From NCBI RefSeq assembly GCF_001984055.1, contig NZ_LYVO01000042.1, forward strand, positions 1 to 60,155: a stretch of 60,155 nt of DNA. Direction: 5' to 3'. This DNA is from Variovorax sp. KK3 (GTDB taxonomy: Bacteria > Pseudomonadota > Gammaproteobacteria > Burkholderiales > Burkholderiaceae_C). This document shows positions 27,415 to 38,241 of this stretch, piece by piece. The translations under genes and the position numbers were made by a program. The notes beneath the pieces were generated by a model. The model searched no databases, was not told the DNA's origin, and was given only the letters and a program-made list of their open reading frames with translations. Within the stretch, counting starts at the first letter, position 1; the number at the start of each line of letters is the position of its first letter.

Positions 27415-28713
27415 ATGCAAGAGCCTGGAAGTCCTGCGCCTCGCCCGTTCTGGCATCGCCTGAACACCTTCTTCGCTTTTCCCTTCCAGCGCCAGCCGCT
27501 GGTCTACGCGCTGCTGCTGGCTGCATCGAGCCTGCTGATCCACCTGTTCTTCTTCCTGCCGCAGGTGCTGATGCTGCTGCTGGTGGAACTGGGCATCGTG
27601 CTGGCGGCCAGTCGATACGGCTTCAAGGTGATGGCGCTCGGCTCGCGCGGCATCGTGCGTGCCGCCGACTTCCCGCGCATGCTCGACGAAGAGTGGACGA
27701 ACCTGCCCTGGAAGCTGTTCGGTCTGCTGCTGCTTCAGGGCGTGGTGGGCGGCTTCATCGGCGCGTGGAATCCGGCCTTGGGCTATGTCGCGCTGCTCGT
27801 GCTGTCCTTCACGCTGCCGGCCACCACCATGGTGCTGGTGCAGTCGGGCAGCTTCTGGCAGTCGCTGAATCCTGCGGTGGTGTGGGAGACCATGCGCGCC
27901 ATCGGCTGGCCCTACGTGCTGCTGTGCTTCTTCCTGTTCCTGTTGAATTCAGGCGCACAGCTCGCCATCGTCATGCTGCTGCCGCTGGCCCGGGGCTGGA
28001 TCGCGCTGCCGGCCTTCAACCTCGTGATGATCTACTTCGGCTGGGTCATGGCCAGTCTGCTGGGCTACGTGATGTACCAGAACCACGTTGCCCTGGGCAT
28101 TGACCTGCTGCCAGGCGCCGGGGCCGACCAGCGCGAGCTCGACACCCGTACGCCCGCGCAGATCGCGCAGCAGCACACCGACGCCCTGGTCGCGCAGATG
28201 GTGACCGACGGCGACGTGGCCGGTGCGCTCGACCTGGCCTATGAAGACCAGCGCACGCAGCCCGAAGACCTGGCGGCCCACCGGCGCTATCACCGAGTGC
28301 TGCTGCTGGTGCCGGACAAGACCGCGACGCTGCTGTCGCATGCGCACGTGCTGATCGGCCTGCTGCTGGCGCGCGACCTCAACGCCGAAGCTCTGAAGGT
28401 CTACAACGCCTGCCGCGAGAAGGACAACGCCTTCGCACTCGACGATGCGGCGGGGACCATCGCACTCGCTCGTGCCGAATGGCGCAATGGCGAGGCGAAG
28501 GCTGCGCTGGCCCTGCTGCGGGGTTTCGACAAGCGCTTTCGGGGGCATGCCGCGATTCCTCAAGCCTATGAACTTGCAGCGCGCGTGCTGGTGCAGGGGC
28601 TCGGTCGGCGCGACATGGCGCAGCCGATTTTGACGACGCTCGAAACGCGCTATCCGGCCAGCGAGCAGACGCAGGAAGTGCGCTGGTTGCTGCGCGAAGT
28701 GCCGCAAGGTTGA
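27415..28713 (+). CDS. Membrane protein with C-terminal TPR-like domain, unknown function
   Basis: The 432-residue protein has an N-terminal half with about six membrane helices (residues about 30-225; for example LLLAASSLLIHLFFFLPQVL). A cytoplasmic C-terminal half (about 245-430) of helical repeats looks like TPRs, with pieces such as DGDVAGALDLAYEDQR and RNGEAKAALALLRGFDKRF. No catalytic motif is seen. The ATG at 27415 follows AGGAGCG. It is convergent with the rhomboid-TPR gene, which also joins a membrane core to a TPR tail. Whether the two proteins work together is unknown. Confidence 0.8.
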   Translation: MQEPGSPAPRPFWHRLNTFFAFPFQRQPLVYALLLAASSLLIHLFFFLPQVLMLLLVELGIVLAASRYGFKVMALGSRGIVRAADFPRMLDEEWTNLPWKLFGLLLLQGVVGGFIGAWNPALGYVALLVLSFTLPATTMVLVQSGSFWQSLNPAVVWETMRAIGWPYVLLCFFLFLLNSGAQLAIVMLLPLARGWIALPAFNLVMIYFGWVMASLLGYVMYQNHVALGIDLLPGAGADQRELDTRTPAQIAQQHTDALVAQMVTDGDVAGALDLAYEDQRTQPEDLAAHRRYHRVLLLVPDKTATLLSHAHVLIGLLLARDLNAEALKVYNACREKDNAFALDDAAGTIALARAEWRNGEAKAALALLRGFDKRFRGHAAIPQAYELAARVLVQGLGRRDMAQPILTTLETRYPASEQTQEVRWLLREVPQG

Positions 28714-28738
28714 CCTGCGCAGGGGCGTTGGGTCTTGC

Positions 28739-28761
28739 TCCCTCTCCATCTGGGGGAGGGA
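28739..28761. terminator. Weak hairpin between convergent genes
   Basis: TCCCTC (28739-28744) pairs with GAGGGA (28756-28761), followed on the plus strand by AATAAAAG. It lies between the stop codons of the membrane-TPR gene and the rhomboid gene, where a two-way terminator would be expected. The stem is short. Confidence 0.35.
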
Positions 28762-28771
28762 ATAAAAGTCC

Positions 28772-30238
28772 TTACGCCTTTTGAAGCATGCGCGTGACCA
28801 TCGCATCCGGCGCCAGCTTCAACAAATGTGGCAGCCAGTGCATGGCCTGATCGCGCCGGCCCGCCTGCATCAGGCCGCCCGCGCACATCGACAAGGTTTC
28901 AGCAAGGTCCGGATGCTCCGGCGCCGTCTTCATCAAGGCCTGGCACAGACGTTCGGCATCCGAGAACTGCTGCGCACGCGTGAAGCGTCGCGCCAGCTGC
29001 GCCATGTCCTCGGGCCGAAGCCGGGCGCCAGGTTTGGCCTGGTCGAGGTAGGTCTTGTAGCTGGCGTGCTGCAGTTCCAGCGTGGCCGAGTCTTGTGGCT
29101 TCAGGCGGAAGATCCGCCGCGCCGCACGGTGGAAGTCCTCGCCGTCGGGCCAGAGCCTGGCGGTGTTGAACCAGGCGCGCAGCGTCTCGGCGTCGTCGGG
29201 TCGCAGCGCAGCGGCGGCGCGCCACTGGCCGCACGCCTCCTCGAATTTCATCGCGCTCGCCAGCCGCCGCGCCGCAGCCACGTGCTGCGCGAAGGCGTCG
29301 GGCGCGTGCTCGGCCGGCGCTTCGGGCAGCCGCAGCTGGCGATGACGCATCGCCACCGCCATCAGCAGCGCTCCGGTCAGCAGCCCGCCCAGGTGGGCCA
29401 TGTAGGCAATGCCCTGTCCGCCCAGCAGGTGCTGCAGCAGCTCGTTGACGATCCACGCCGGCAGCAGGATCAGCGCCGGCGCGGTGACGTAGTTGAAATA
29501 GAAAAACAGCTGGTAGAAGAAGCGGATGCGCCGCAGCCGGTACATCACCGCATACATGCCCATCAAGGCCGACACCGCACCCGAGGCGCCCAGCCCGTAG
29601 CCGCCCTGGCCCGCATAGGCCCAGGCCGCCAGCACCGAGGCGCCGACCGCACCCAGCAGGTAGAAGCCGAGGTACAGGCTGCGCCCCAGCGCCAGCTCCA
29701 CCGAAAAGCCGAACAGGAAGAGAAAAAGCATGTTGCCCAGCAGATGTCCGGTGCTGCCGTGCAGGAAGGCCGACGTGATCCAGGTCCAGGGCTTGGACTC
29801 GGCATCCTTGTCGTGGTCTTGCGACCAGCGGGTGGTGAAGGGCGCGGGCAGGCGGCTTTCGTAGTCCTGGCGGTCGCGCTTCCATGTCGCGTACTGCGGA
29901 TGCGTGGGCCCGATCACCGCATCGGCATGCAGCCGTCGCTGGAAAGCCTGGTGCTGCTGCAGCGCTTCGAGCAAGGGCTCGACCTGGCCGCGCGCCAGCA
30001 TGCGACGGGCGGCCGTTGCATGCGGCGAGCGCTTGTCCTGCAACCAGTCGACGAAAGCAGGCAGTTCCAGCGTCGGCAGGCTGCTCTTCGCGTAGAACTG
30101 CGCCGCGCGTTCCCGCGCTTTTTCTTCGGCGCGCTGCGGACCCCAGAACACCAGCATGTTCGCGAGGACCAGCAACAGCGTCACCCAGGGCGGATTACGC
30201 CAGCTGGGGCGGTTTTCGAGCGGTATCGCGTAGAACAC
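28772..30238 (-). CDS. Rhomboid intramembrane serine protease with N-terminal insert and C-terminal TPR tail
   Basis: The 488-residue protein starts with one membrane helix (about 17-33), then a large soluble insert (34-150), then the rhomboid core. The core has the HGSTGHLLGNM segment (His160, His165, Asn169), the catalytic serine Ser219 in GLGASGAVSALMG and the catalytic histidine His282 in AHLGGLL. Residues about 310-488 are TPR-like repeats. Rhomboids cut membrane proteins within or near their helices; the substrate is unknown. The gene lies 25 bases after ugd on the same strand, at the end of the GT2-uxs-ugd run. Confidence 0.92.
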   Translation of the reverse strand: MFYAIPLENRPSWRNPPWVTLLLVLANMLVFWGPQRAEEKARERAAQFYAKSSLPTLELPAFVDWLQDKRSPHATAARRMLARGQVEPLLEALQQHQAFQRRLHADAVIGPTHPQYATWKRDRQDYESRLPAPFTTRWSQDHDKDAESKPWTWITSAFLHGSTGHLLGNMLFLFLFGFSVELALGRSLYLGFYLLGAVGASVLAAWAYAGQGGYGLGASGAVSALMGMYAVMYRLRRIRFFYQLFFYFNYVTAPALILLPAWIVNELLQHLLGGQGIAYMAHLGGLLTGALLMAVAMRHRQLRLPEAPAEHAPDAFAQHVAAARRLASAMKFEEACGQWRAAAALRPDDAETLRAWFNTARLWPDGEDFHRAARRIFRLKPQDSATLELQHASYKTYLDQAKPGARLRPEDMAQLARRFTRAQQFSDAERLCQALMKTAPEHPDLAETLSMCAGGLMQAGRRDQAMHWLPHLLKLAPDAMVTRMLQKA

Positions 30239-30263
30239 GCGGCCTGGCGGCGGGCGGCCGCCC

Positions 30264-31637
30264 TCAGGCGCTGTTGCGGCCGATGCCCTGGTAGACCACG
30301 CCCGAGTCCTTCATCGAGCCCGGCTCGTAAAGGTTGCGGCCGTCGAAGATCACCGGCGTCTTCATCAGCGCCTTGAGGCGTTCGAGGTTGGGGCTGCGGT
30401 AGGCCTTCCACTCGGTGACGATGATCAGCGCATCGGCGTTGGCCAGCACTTCGAGCGGGTCCTTGGCCGAGGAATAGCTCATGCGTTCGAGCAGCCCGGG
30501 CGCATCGGCGAAGTCGAGCGCCAGCACGCGCTGGGTCTCTTCGACGGCGATCGGGTCGTGCGCCACCACCTTCGCGCCGGCACGCAGCAGCGCGTCGATG
30601 ATCACGCGGCTGGGCGCCTCGCGCATGTCGTCGGTGTTGGGCTTGAAGGCCAGGCCCCAGAGCGCGAAGGTGCGTCCTTCGAGCTTGTCGCCGAAGCGCG
30701 CCAGCACCTTGTTGGTCAGGACGCGTTTTTGGTCTTCGTTGACCGCCTCGACCGACTCGAGCACGCGCAGGTTCTGCCCGTTGTCGCGGGCGATGCGGGT
30801 GAGGGCCTGGATGTCCTTGGGGAAGCAGCTGCCGCCGTAGCCCGTGCCCGCGTACAGAAAGCTGTAGCCGATGCGCGGGTCCGAGCCGATGCCCTGGCGC
30901 ACCGATTCGATGTCGGCGCCCACGCGGTCGGCCAGGTTGGCCAGCTCGTTCATGAAGCTGATGCGAGTGGCGAGCATCGCGTTGGCCGCGTACTTGGTGA
31001 ATTCGGCCGAGCGCACGTCCATGACGCGGGTGCGTTCGTGGTTGCGGTTGAAGGGGGCGTAGAGCTTGCGCATCCAGCCCAGCGCCTCGCGGCCGGGTTC
31101 GTCGTCCTTGTAGCCGATGACGATGCGGTCGGGCCGCATGAAGTCTTCGACCGCCGCGCCTTCCTTCAGGAACTCGGGGTTGCTGATGACCGAGAAGCGC
31201 AGGTCGGCGCGGCCGCGCGTGTCGAGCTCTTCCTGGATGGCAGCCGCGACCTTGTCGGCCGTGCCCACCGGCACGGTCGACTTGTCGACCACGACCTTGA
31301 AGCCTTCCATGTACCGGCCGATGTTGCGCGCGGCGGCCAGCACGTACTGCAGGTCGGCGCTGCCGTCTTCGTCGGGCGGCGTGCCCACGGCGATGAACTG
31401 CACGTCGCCGTGCGCCACCGAGGCTTCGATGTCGGTCGTGAAGTCGAGACGGCGCGCCGCCGCGTTGGACTCGACCACGTCGCTCAGGCCGGGTTCGTAG
31501 ATGGGGATGCCCCCCGCCTTCAGCATGTCGATCTTGCGCGAATCCACGTCCGCGCAGAGCACGTTGTTGCCGATGTCGGCGAGGCAGGCGCCGGTGACCA
31601 GGCCGACGTAGCCCGTGCCGATGATGGTGATGTTCAT
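30264..31637 (-). CDS. ugd: UDP-glucose 6-dehydrogenase
   Basis: The 457-residue enzyme oxidises UDP-glucose to UDP-glucuronate with two NAD. The N-terminal NAD site is ITIIGTGYVGLVTGACLADIG. The catalytic cysteine lies in GTGYGGSCFPKDI, and the C-terminal UDP-binding region has LWGLAFKPNTDDMREAPS. It is followed by the rhomboid gene and preceded, with a 4-base gap, by the UDP-glucuronate decarboxylase gene. The two enzymes together give UDP-xylose. Confidence 0.97.
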   Translation of the reverse strand: MNITIIGTGYVGLVTGACLADIGNNVLCADVDSRKIDMLKAGGIPIYEPGLSDVVESNAAARRLDFTTDIEASVAHGDVQFIAVGTPPDEDGSADLQYVLAAARNIGRYMEGFKVVVDKSTVPVGTADKVAAAIQEELDTRGRADLRFSVISNPEFLKEGAAVEDFMRPDRIVIGYKDDEPGREALGWMRKLYAPFNRNHERTRVMDVRSAEFTKYAANAMLATRISFMNELANLADRVGADIESVRQGIGSDPRIGYSFLYAGTGYGGSCFPKDIQALTRIARDNGQNLRVLESVEAVNEDQKRVLTNKVLARFGDKLEGRTFALWGLAFKPNTDDMREAPSRVIIDALLRAGAKVVAHDPIAVEETQRVLALDFADAPGLLERMSYSSAKDPLEVLANADALIIVTEWKAYRSPNLERLKALMKTPVIFDGRNLYEPGSMKDSGVVYQGIGRNSA

Positions 31638-31641
31638 GCGT

Positions 31642-32613
<972 letters not shown>

Positions 32614-32666
32614 GCTGGGAGATCACTCCATAGGGAAATCGGTGGGGAGGCCCTGTCGCCAGGTCC

Positions 32667-33509
32667 TCAGTTCAGCCGCTGGGCGCTGCGCTGTTCGTAC
32701 ATCTTCGCGTCGACCAGCATGCGAAACCACAGTGCCTGGAAGAACGCGAAATAAAAGCCGGTGGTGCCGTCGAGGAAGCCGAGGCGGAAGATATAGCGGT
32801 AGATGAAATAGCTGAGCGAGCGCAGGCCGGTCGGGAGCTTGTAGTAGATCTCCTTGATGAACCGGGTGCGCTCGCGCGCGTCGCCCGTCAGTTTGGCCTG
32901 CAGAACGTTGTCGGCCGCCACGCGCGGGCCCAGCTTTTCCTTGGCCTCGGCATCGCTCCAGCGGTTGTGGCTGTTGATCCAGTCGGTAAGACGCTGCGAA
33001 TTCTTGTCGTGCATGAAGCCTTCGATGCGGCCGGGCGTGACGCTTGCGATGAAGTGCTGGTCATACAACCGCGCCTCGCAGCGGCCCACTCCGGAGCGGA
33101 AAAGCCGCAAGTGCCACGGGTTGACGCCCGAAAAACGCAGCATCTTGCCCATGAAATAGTCGCGCCGGCGCAACATGTATGCCTCGTGCTTGCGCGGGCC
33201 GGCCAGCAAGGTGCGGATCTCGTCGACCGATTGGGCGTCGAGCACCTCGTCGGCGTCCAGGTGCAACTGCCAGCCGAACTGTGCCTCGAGCTGCGAAATC
33301 GCCCAGTTGCGCTGGTCGCTGTAATTGGAGAAGGCACGCTGCACCACGGTACAGCCCAGTTCTTCGAGGATGGCGACGGTGTCGTCCTTGGAAAACGAGT
33401 CCACCACGAACACGTTCGGGCTGACCTTCTTCGCCTGCGACACGGTCTCCCGGATGATCGCGGCGGAATTGAAGGTCAGGATGACGACGACGAGGGTGGG
33501 TTGTTCCAT
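32667..33509 (-). CDS. Family 2 glycosyltransferase (WaaE/KdtX-like)
   Basis: The 280-residue GT-A protein has the opening TLVVVILTFNSAAIIRETV and the metal-binding LHLDADEV motif, followed by the YMLRRRDYFMGKMLRFSG segment seen in WaaE/KdtX-type transferases. Those enzymes add glucose to the lipopolysaccharide inner core. The C-terminal part has a hydrophobic patch that may associate with the membrane. The ATG at 33509 is chosen. The frame extends to 33608, but the added residues do not resemble the family. It heads the GT2-uxs-ugd-rhomboid run and is preceded by an AT-rich gap after argH. Confidence 0.9.
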   Translation of the reverse strand: MEQPTLVVVILTFNSAAIIRETVSQAKKVSPNVFVVDSFSKDDTVAILEELGCTVVQRAFSNYSDQRNWAISQLEAQFGWQLHLDADEVLDAQSVDEIRTLLAGPRKHEAYMLRRRDYFMGKMLRFSGVNPWHLRLFRSGVGRCEARLYDQHFIASVTPGRIEGFMHDKNSQRLTDWINSHNRWSDAEAKEKLGPRVAADNVLQAKLTGDARERTRFIKEIYYKLPTGLRSLSYFIYRYIFRLGFLDGTTGFYFAFFQALWFRMLVDAKMYEQRSAQRLN

Positions 33510-33676
33510 GGATTCGGGCGGCAACGTGGGTACTCGGAGCACAGGTTGCCGGGCACTTTGCTGCAATGCAATGCCAAACTTTAGCACTACAGTTTTACAA
33601 ATCGCCACAATCCTGACGGCATATGCCGGGTAAACCCCAAATAGTTCTCAGGGGCCCGGAACGGGTGTCGAAGCGC

Positions 33677-35074
<1,398 letters not shown>

Positions 35075-35127
35075 GGGGTGTGAACCGGTTGGGAGGCAAT
35101 AATGGGTTTGCACCCGATGTCTTCTTG

Positions 35128-36198
35128 ATGCGAAGCCCATCGATTTTATCGACCACCCCTGCACCGACCGCCGCGTCGCGCTCCCGCGCGACCGCGTCCG
35201 CACGCGCCGGTGCCGCGCTCTTCGATGCCTGCCATATCGGCGTGGTGCTGCGTGCGGTGATCTTCGTCGAGGCGGTGGTGGCGGTCGCCACGCTGTTCCT
35301 GGCGTCCACGCCGGCCGAGTGGTTGATGCTGATGGCCACCGTGACTGGCGGCGCATTGCCGGCCGTGCTGCTGTGGCTGCTGGCGGCCTGCGGACTCAAG
35401 AAGCTGCTGGGCCGTCTGCCGCGCAGCGCGCAGTACGGCGCCGGCGCGCTGCTGGGGTCGCTCTCGGCGCTCTACGGCTGCGGCCTGCTGCGCTTGACGG
35501 GCGCGGTGGGCAGCGCGCCGTGGATCGCCAGCGCCCTGGCCGGCGCGATGTTCGCGGCGCTGCTGATGGCGGCACTCGTGTTGCGCGCGCGCGGCCAGAC
35601 GCCAGCTGCCATGACGGCGCGGCTCGAAGAGCTGCAGTCGCGCATCCGGCCGCACTTTCTCTTCAACACGCTCAACAGCGCCATCGCGCTGGTGCGCGAC
35701 GAGCCGGCCAAGGCCGAAGCGATGCTGGAAGACTTGGCCGAACTCTTTCGCCGCGCTCTGGCCGACGCGGGCGAGGCCGTCACGCTGGCCGACGAGATCG
35801 CGCTGGCCGAGCGCTACCTCGCCATCGAGCAGGTGCGCTTCGGCGAGCGGCTGCGCATCCGCTGGGACGTCGACCCCGCGGCCAATGGCGCACGCCTGCC
35901 TGCGCTCTTGCTGCAACCCCTGGTGGAGAACGCCGTCAAGCACGGCGTAGAGCCCAGCCCCGACGGCGCGAAGATCCGCATCCGCACCGAGCGGCGCGGC
36001 AGCATGGTGGTGATCGAGGTGCTCAACAGCCTGCCGCCGCTGCGCTGGGCCGACGAGCCGCTGCCGCGCGGCCACGGCATCGCCTTGGGCAACGTGCGCG
36101 ACCGGCTGCGCTTGCTGCACGACGTGCAGGCGCAGTTCAGCGCCGGCCTGGACCAGGACACCTACCGCGTGCGCATCGCGATTCCTGCGGAAATATGA
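35128..36198 (+). CDS. algZ: LytS/AlgZ-type sensor histidine kinase
   Basis: The 356-residue protein has about four membrane helices (residues about 35-165). The His_kinase (LytS-type) domain follows, with the phospho-acceptor His176 in RPHFLFNTLNSA and the N box LVENAVKHG. It lacks a classic HAMP/HisKA domain, as AlgZ (FimS) does. AlgZ works with AlgR to control alginate and type IV pili in Pseudomonas. The adjacent algR homologue starts at the ATGA overlap with this stop. The ATG at 35128 is preferred over the ORF start at 35080, which lies in the short argH-algZ gap. Confidence 0.9.
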   Translation: MRSPSILSTTPAPTAASRSRATASARAGAALFDACHIGVVLRAVIFVEAVVAVATLFLASTPAEWLMLMATVTGGALPAVLLWLLAACGLKKLLGRLPRSAQYGAGALLGSLSALYGCGLLRLTGAVGSAPWIASALAGAMFAALLMAALVLRARGQTPAAMTARLEELQSRIRPHFLFNTLNSAIALVRDEPAKAEAMLEDLAELFRRALADAGEAVTLADEIALAERYLAIEQVRFGERLRIRWDVDPAANGARLPALLLQPLVENAVKHGVEPSPDGAKIRIRTERRGSMVVIEVLNSLPPLRWADEPLPRGHGIALGNVRDRLRLLHDVQAQFSAGLDQDTYRVRIAIPAEI

Positions 36199-36944
36199 GC
36201 CTTCTCAGAACCCTGATCGTCGACGACGAAACCTTGGCCCGCTCGCGTCTTCGCACGCTGTTGTCGGACTGCCGAACACCCGGAGCGGAGGTGGTGGCCG
36301 AGGCCGCGAACGGCGCCGACGCGCTGGCGCGGCTGCTCACGACCGACGTCGACCTGGTGCTGCTCGACATCCACATGCCGGGGCTCGACGGCATCGAGCT
36401 GACGCGCAGGCTGCGCGAGCGCGGCAGCGCGCCGGCCGTGGTATTCGTCACCGCGCATGCGGCACATGCCGTCACGGCCTTCGAACTGGAGGCGGTCGAC
36501 TACCTGACCAAGCCGGTGCGGGCCGAGCGGCTGCAGCAGGCGCTGCAAAAAGCCGAGCGCTTTCTGCGCGATCGGCGAATTCCGACACCGGACGCCCCAC
36601 AGGACGTGCTATTGATCCAGGACCGCGGCCGCACGGAGCGGGTGCTGGTGTCGGAGGTGCTCTATCTCAAGTCCGAATTCAAATACCTCACGGTTCGCAC
36701 CGCGGCACGCAGCCACATCTACGACGGCTCGCTGGCCGAACTGGAGGAGCGCTACCCTGCGCGCTTCGTGCGCGTGCACCGCAACGCGCTGGTGGCGCGC
36801 CAGGCCATCCGTGCTCTCGAAAAGTACGACGACGGCGAAGACGCGGAGGGTTGGGCGCTTCGGCTCGACGGCATTCCGGAGCCGGTGGTGGTGTCCCGCC
36901 GCCAGTTGCCGGCCGTGCGAGAGGTGCTCAAGGAACCCCGATGA
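36195..36944 (+). CDS. algR: LytTR-family response regulator AlgR
   Basis: The 249-residue regulator has a receiver domain with Asp58 as phospho-acceptor (LLDIHMPGLDG), Thr in VTAHAAHAV and Lys in YLTKPVRAERL. The C-terminal LytTR DNA-binding domain spans about residues 145-245 (YLKSEFKYLTVRT, FVRVHRNALV). Its start overlaps the algZ stop (ATGA) and its stop overlaps the start of the permease gene, so the three genes are translationally coupled. AlgR homologues regulate exopolysaccharide and pilus genes; targets here are not shown. Confidence 0.93.
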   Translation: MSLLRTLIVDDETLARSRLRTLLSDCRTPGAEVVAEAANGADALARLLTTDVDLVLLDIHMPGLDGIELTRRLRERGSAPAVVFVTAHAAHAVTAFELEAVDYLTKPVRAERLQQALQKAERFLRDRRIPTPDAPQDVLLIQDRGRTERVLVSEVLYLKSEFKYLTVRTAARSHIYDGSLAELEERYPARFVRVHRNALVARQAIRALEKYDDGEDAEGWALRLDGIPEPVVVSRRQLPAVREVLKEPR

Positions 36945-38230
36945 ACGATGACCCTCCGCAGCCCGCCGCGGCTTCAGCTGCACCCCCACCTGCATCTGCT
37001 ACCGGAGCAGCGCCCGCTTCTCCGTCGACCGAGGCACCGGCCGCGCCACCCCTGACACCCGAGCAGGAAAAGACGGTGGCGGCCGCCGCAGCCGCCGCTG
37101 CCGCCGAGGCGATGGAGCCCGAACGCGTGCTGCTGCACATGCCGGTCGACGTCCGCAGCGTCGCGCTGGTCGTGCTCAGCGTGCTGGGCGTGATCTTCAT
37201 GCTGCATTGGGCCAAGGCGGTGTTCGTGCCGCTGATGCTGAGCCTGCTGCTGACCTATGCGTTGGAGCCGCTGGTCGGAACGCTCGAGAAATGGCGCATC
37301 TCGCGCTGGATCGGCGCCGGCCTGATCCTGCTGGCCATTGGCGGAGGCTTCGGCTGGACCGGCTACAAGCTGTCGGGCAGCGCCTCGGAACTGCTCGACT
37401 CGCTGCCGGTGGCGGCGCAGAAGTTGCGCGTCGCCATGCGCAGCGGCAGCCGCGCCAGCGACCCGAGCGCGCTCGACACCGTGCAGAAGGCGGCCGCGCA
37501 GCTGGAGCAGGCGGCCAACGAGAACTCGGCCCGGGTCGCCTCGCAACGCGGCGTGGCGCGCGTGGTTATCGAGCGCCAGCCCTTCAACGTGCGCGACTAC
37601 CTGTGGAGCGGCACGGTCGGCTTGCTCGGCGCGGCGGGGCAGCTGACGCTCGTGGCGTTCCTGACCTACTTCGCGCTCGGCACGGGCGACACCTTCAGGC
37701 GCAAGCTCGTGAAGATCACCGGCCCCAGCCTGCAGAAGAAGAAGATCACGGTGCACGTGCTGGACGACATCACGCAGCACATCGAGCGCTACCTGCTGGT
37801 GCAGATCCTCACCAGTGCGCTCGTCGGGGTGGCCACTGGCCTGACCTTCTGGGCCATCGGGCTCGAGAACGCCGCGGTGTGGGGCATCGTCGCGGCCGTG
37901 ACCAACCTCATCCCCTACATCGGCTCGGTGATCGTGATGGCGGCTGCGGGGCTGGTCGCCTTCCTGCAGTTCAGCACCATCGAAATGGCCTTGCTGGTCG
38001 GCGGCAGCTCGCTGCTGATCCACACGCTGGTGGGCAACCTGCTGGTGCCCTGGCTCACCAGCCGCACCAGCCGCATGAACCCGGTCGCCGTGTTCGTCGG
38101 CGTGATCTTCTGGGGCTGGCTCTGGGGCATCTGGGGCCTGCTGCTGGGCATTCCGATCATGATGGTCGTCAAGGCCATCTGCGACCGCGTGGAAGACCTG
38201 CAGCCCATCGGCGAGCTGCTGGGCGACTGA
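36941..38230 (+). CDS. AI-2E family permease-like membrane protein
   Basis: The 429-residue protein has about eight membrane helices. It carries the family landmarks: a central soluble loop, then LTLVAFLTYFALGTG, IERYLLVQILTSALVGVATG, NLIPYIGSVIVM and GILLGIPIMMVVK-type text near the end. The family was named for TqsA but includes ion and metabolite exporters, so the substrate is open. The N-terminal 60 residues are Pro/Ala-rich low complexity, an unusual extension. It is coupled to algR by an ATGA overlap. Confidence 0.88.
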   Translation: MNDDPPQPAAASAAPPPASATGAAPASPSTEAPAAPPLTPEQEKTVAAAAAAAAAEAMEPERVLLHMPVDVRSVALVVLSVLGVIFMLHWAKAVFVPLMLSLLLTYALEPLVGTLEKWRISRWIGAGLILLAIGGGFGWTGYKLSGSASELLDSLPVAAQKLRVAMRSGSRASDPSALDTVQKAAAQLEQAANENSARVASQRGVARVVIERQPFNVRDYLWSGTVGLLGAAGQLTLVAFLTYFALGTGDTFRRKLVKITGPSLQKKKITVHVLDDITQHIERYLLVQILTSALVGVATGLTFWAIGLENAAVWGIVAAVTNLIPYIGSVIVMAAAGLVAFLQFSTIEMALLVGGSSLLIHTLVGNLLVPWLTSRTSRMNPVAVFVGVIFWGWLWGIWGLLLGIPIMMVVKAICDRVEDLQPIGELLGD

Positions 38231-38241
38231 CGCCAACGCTG

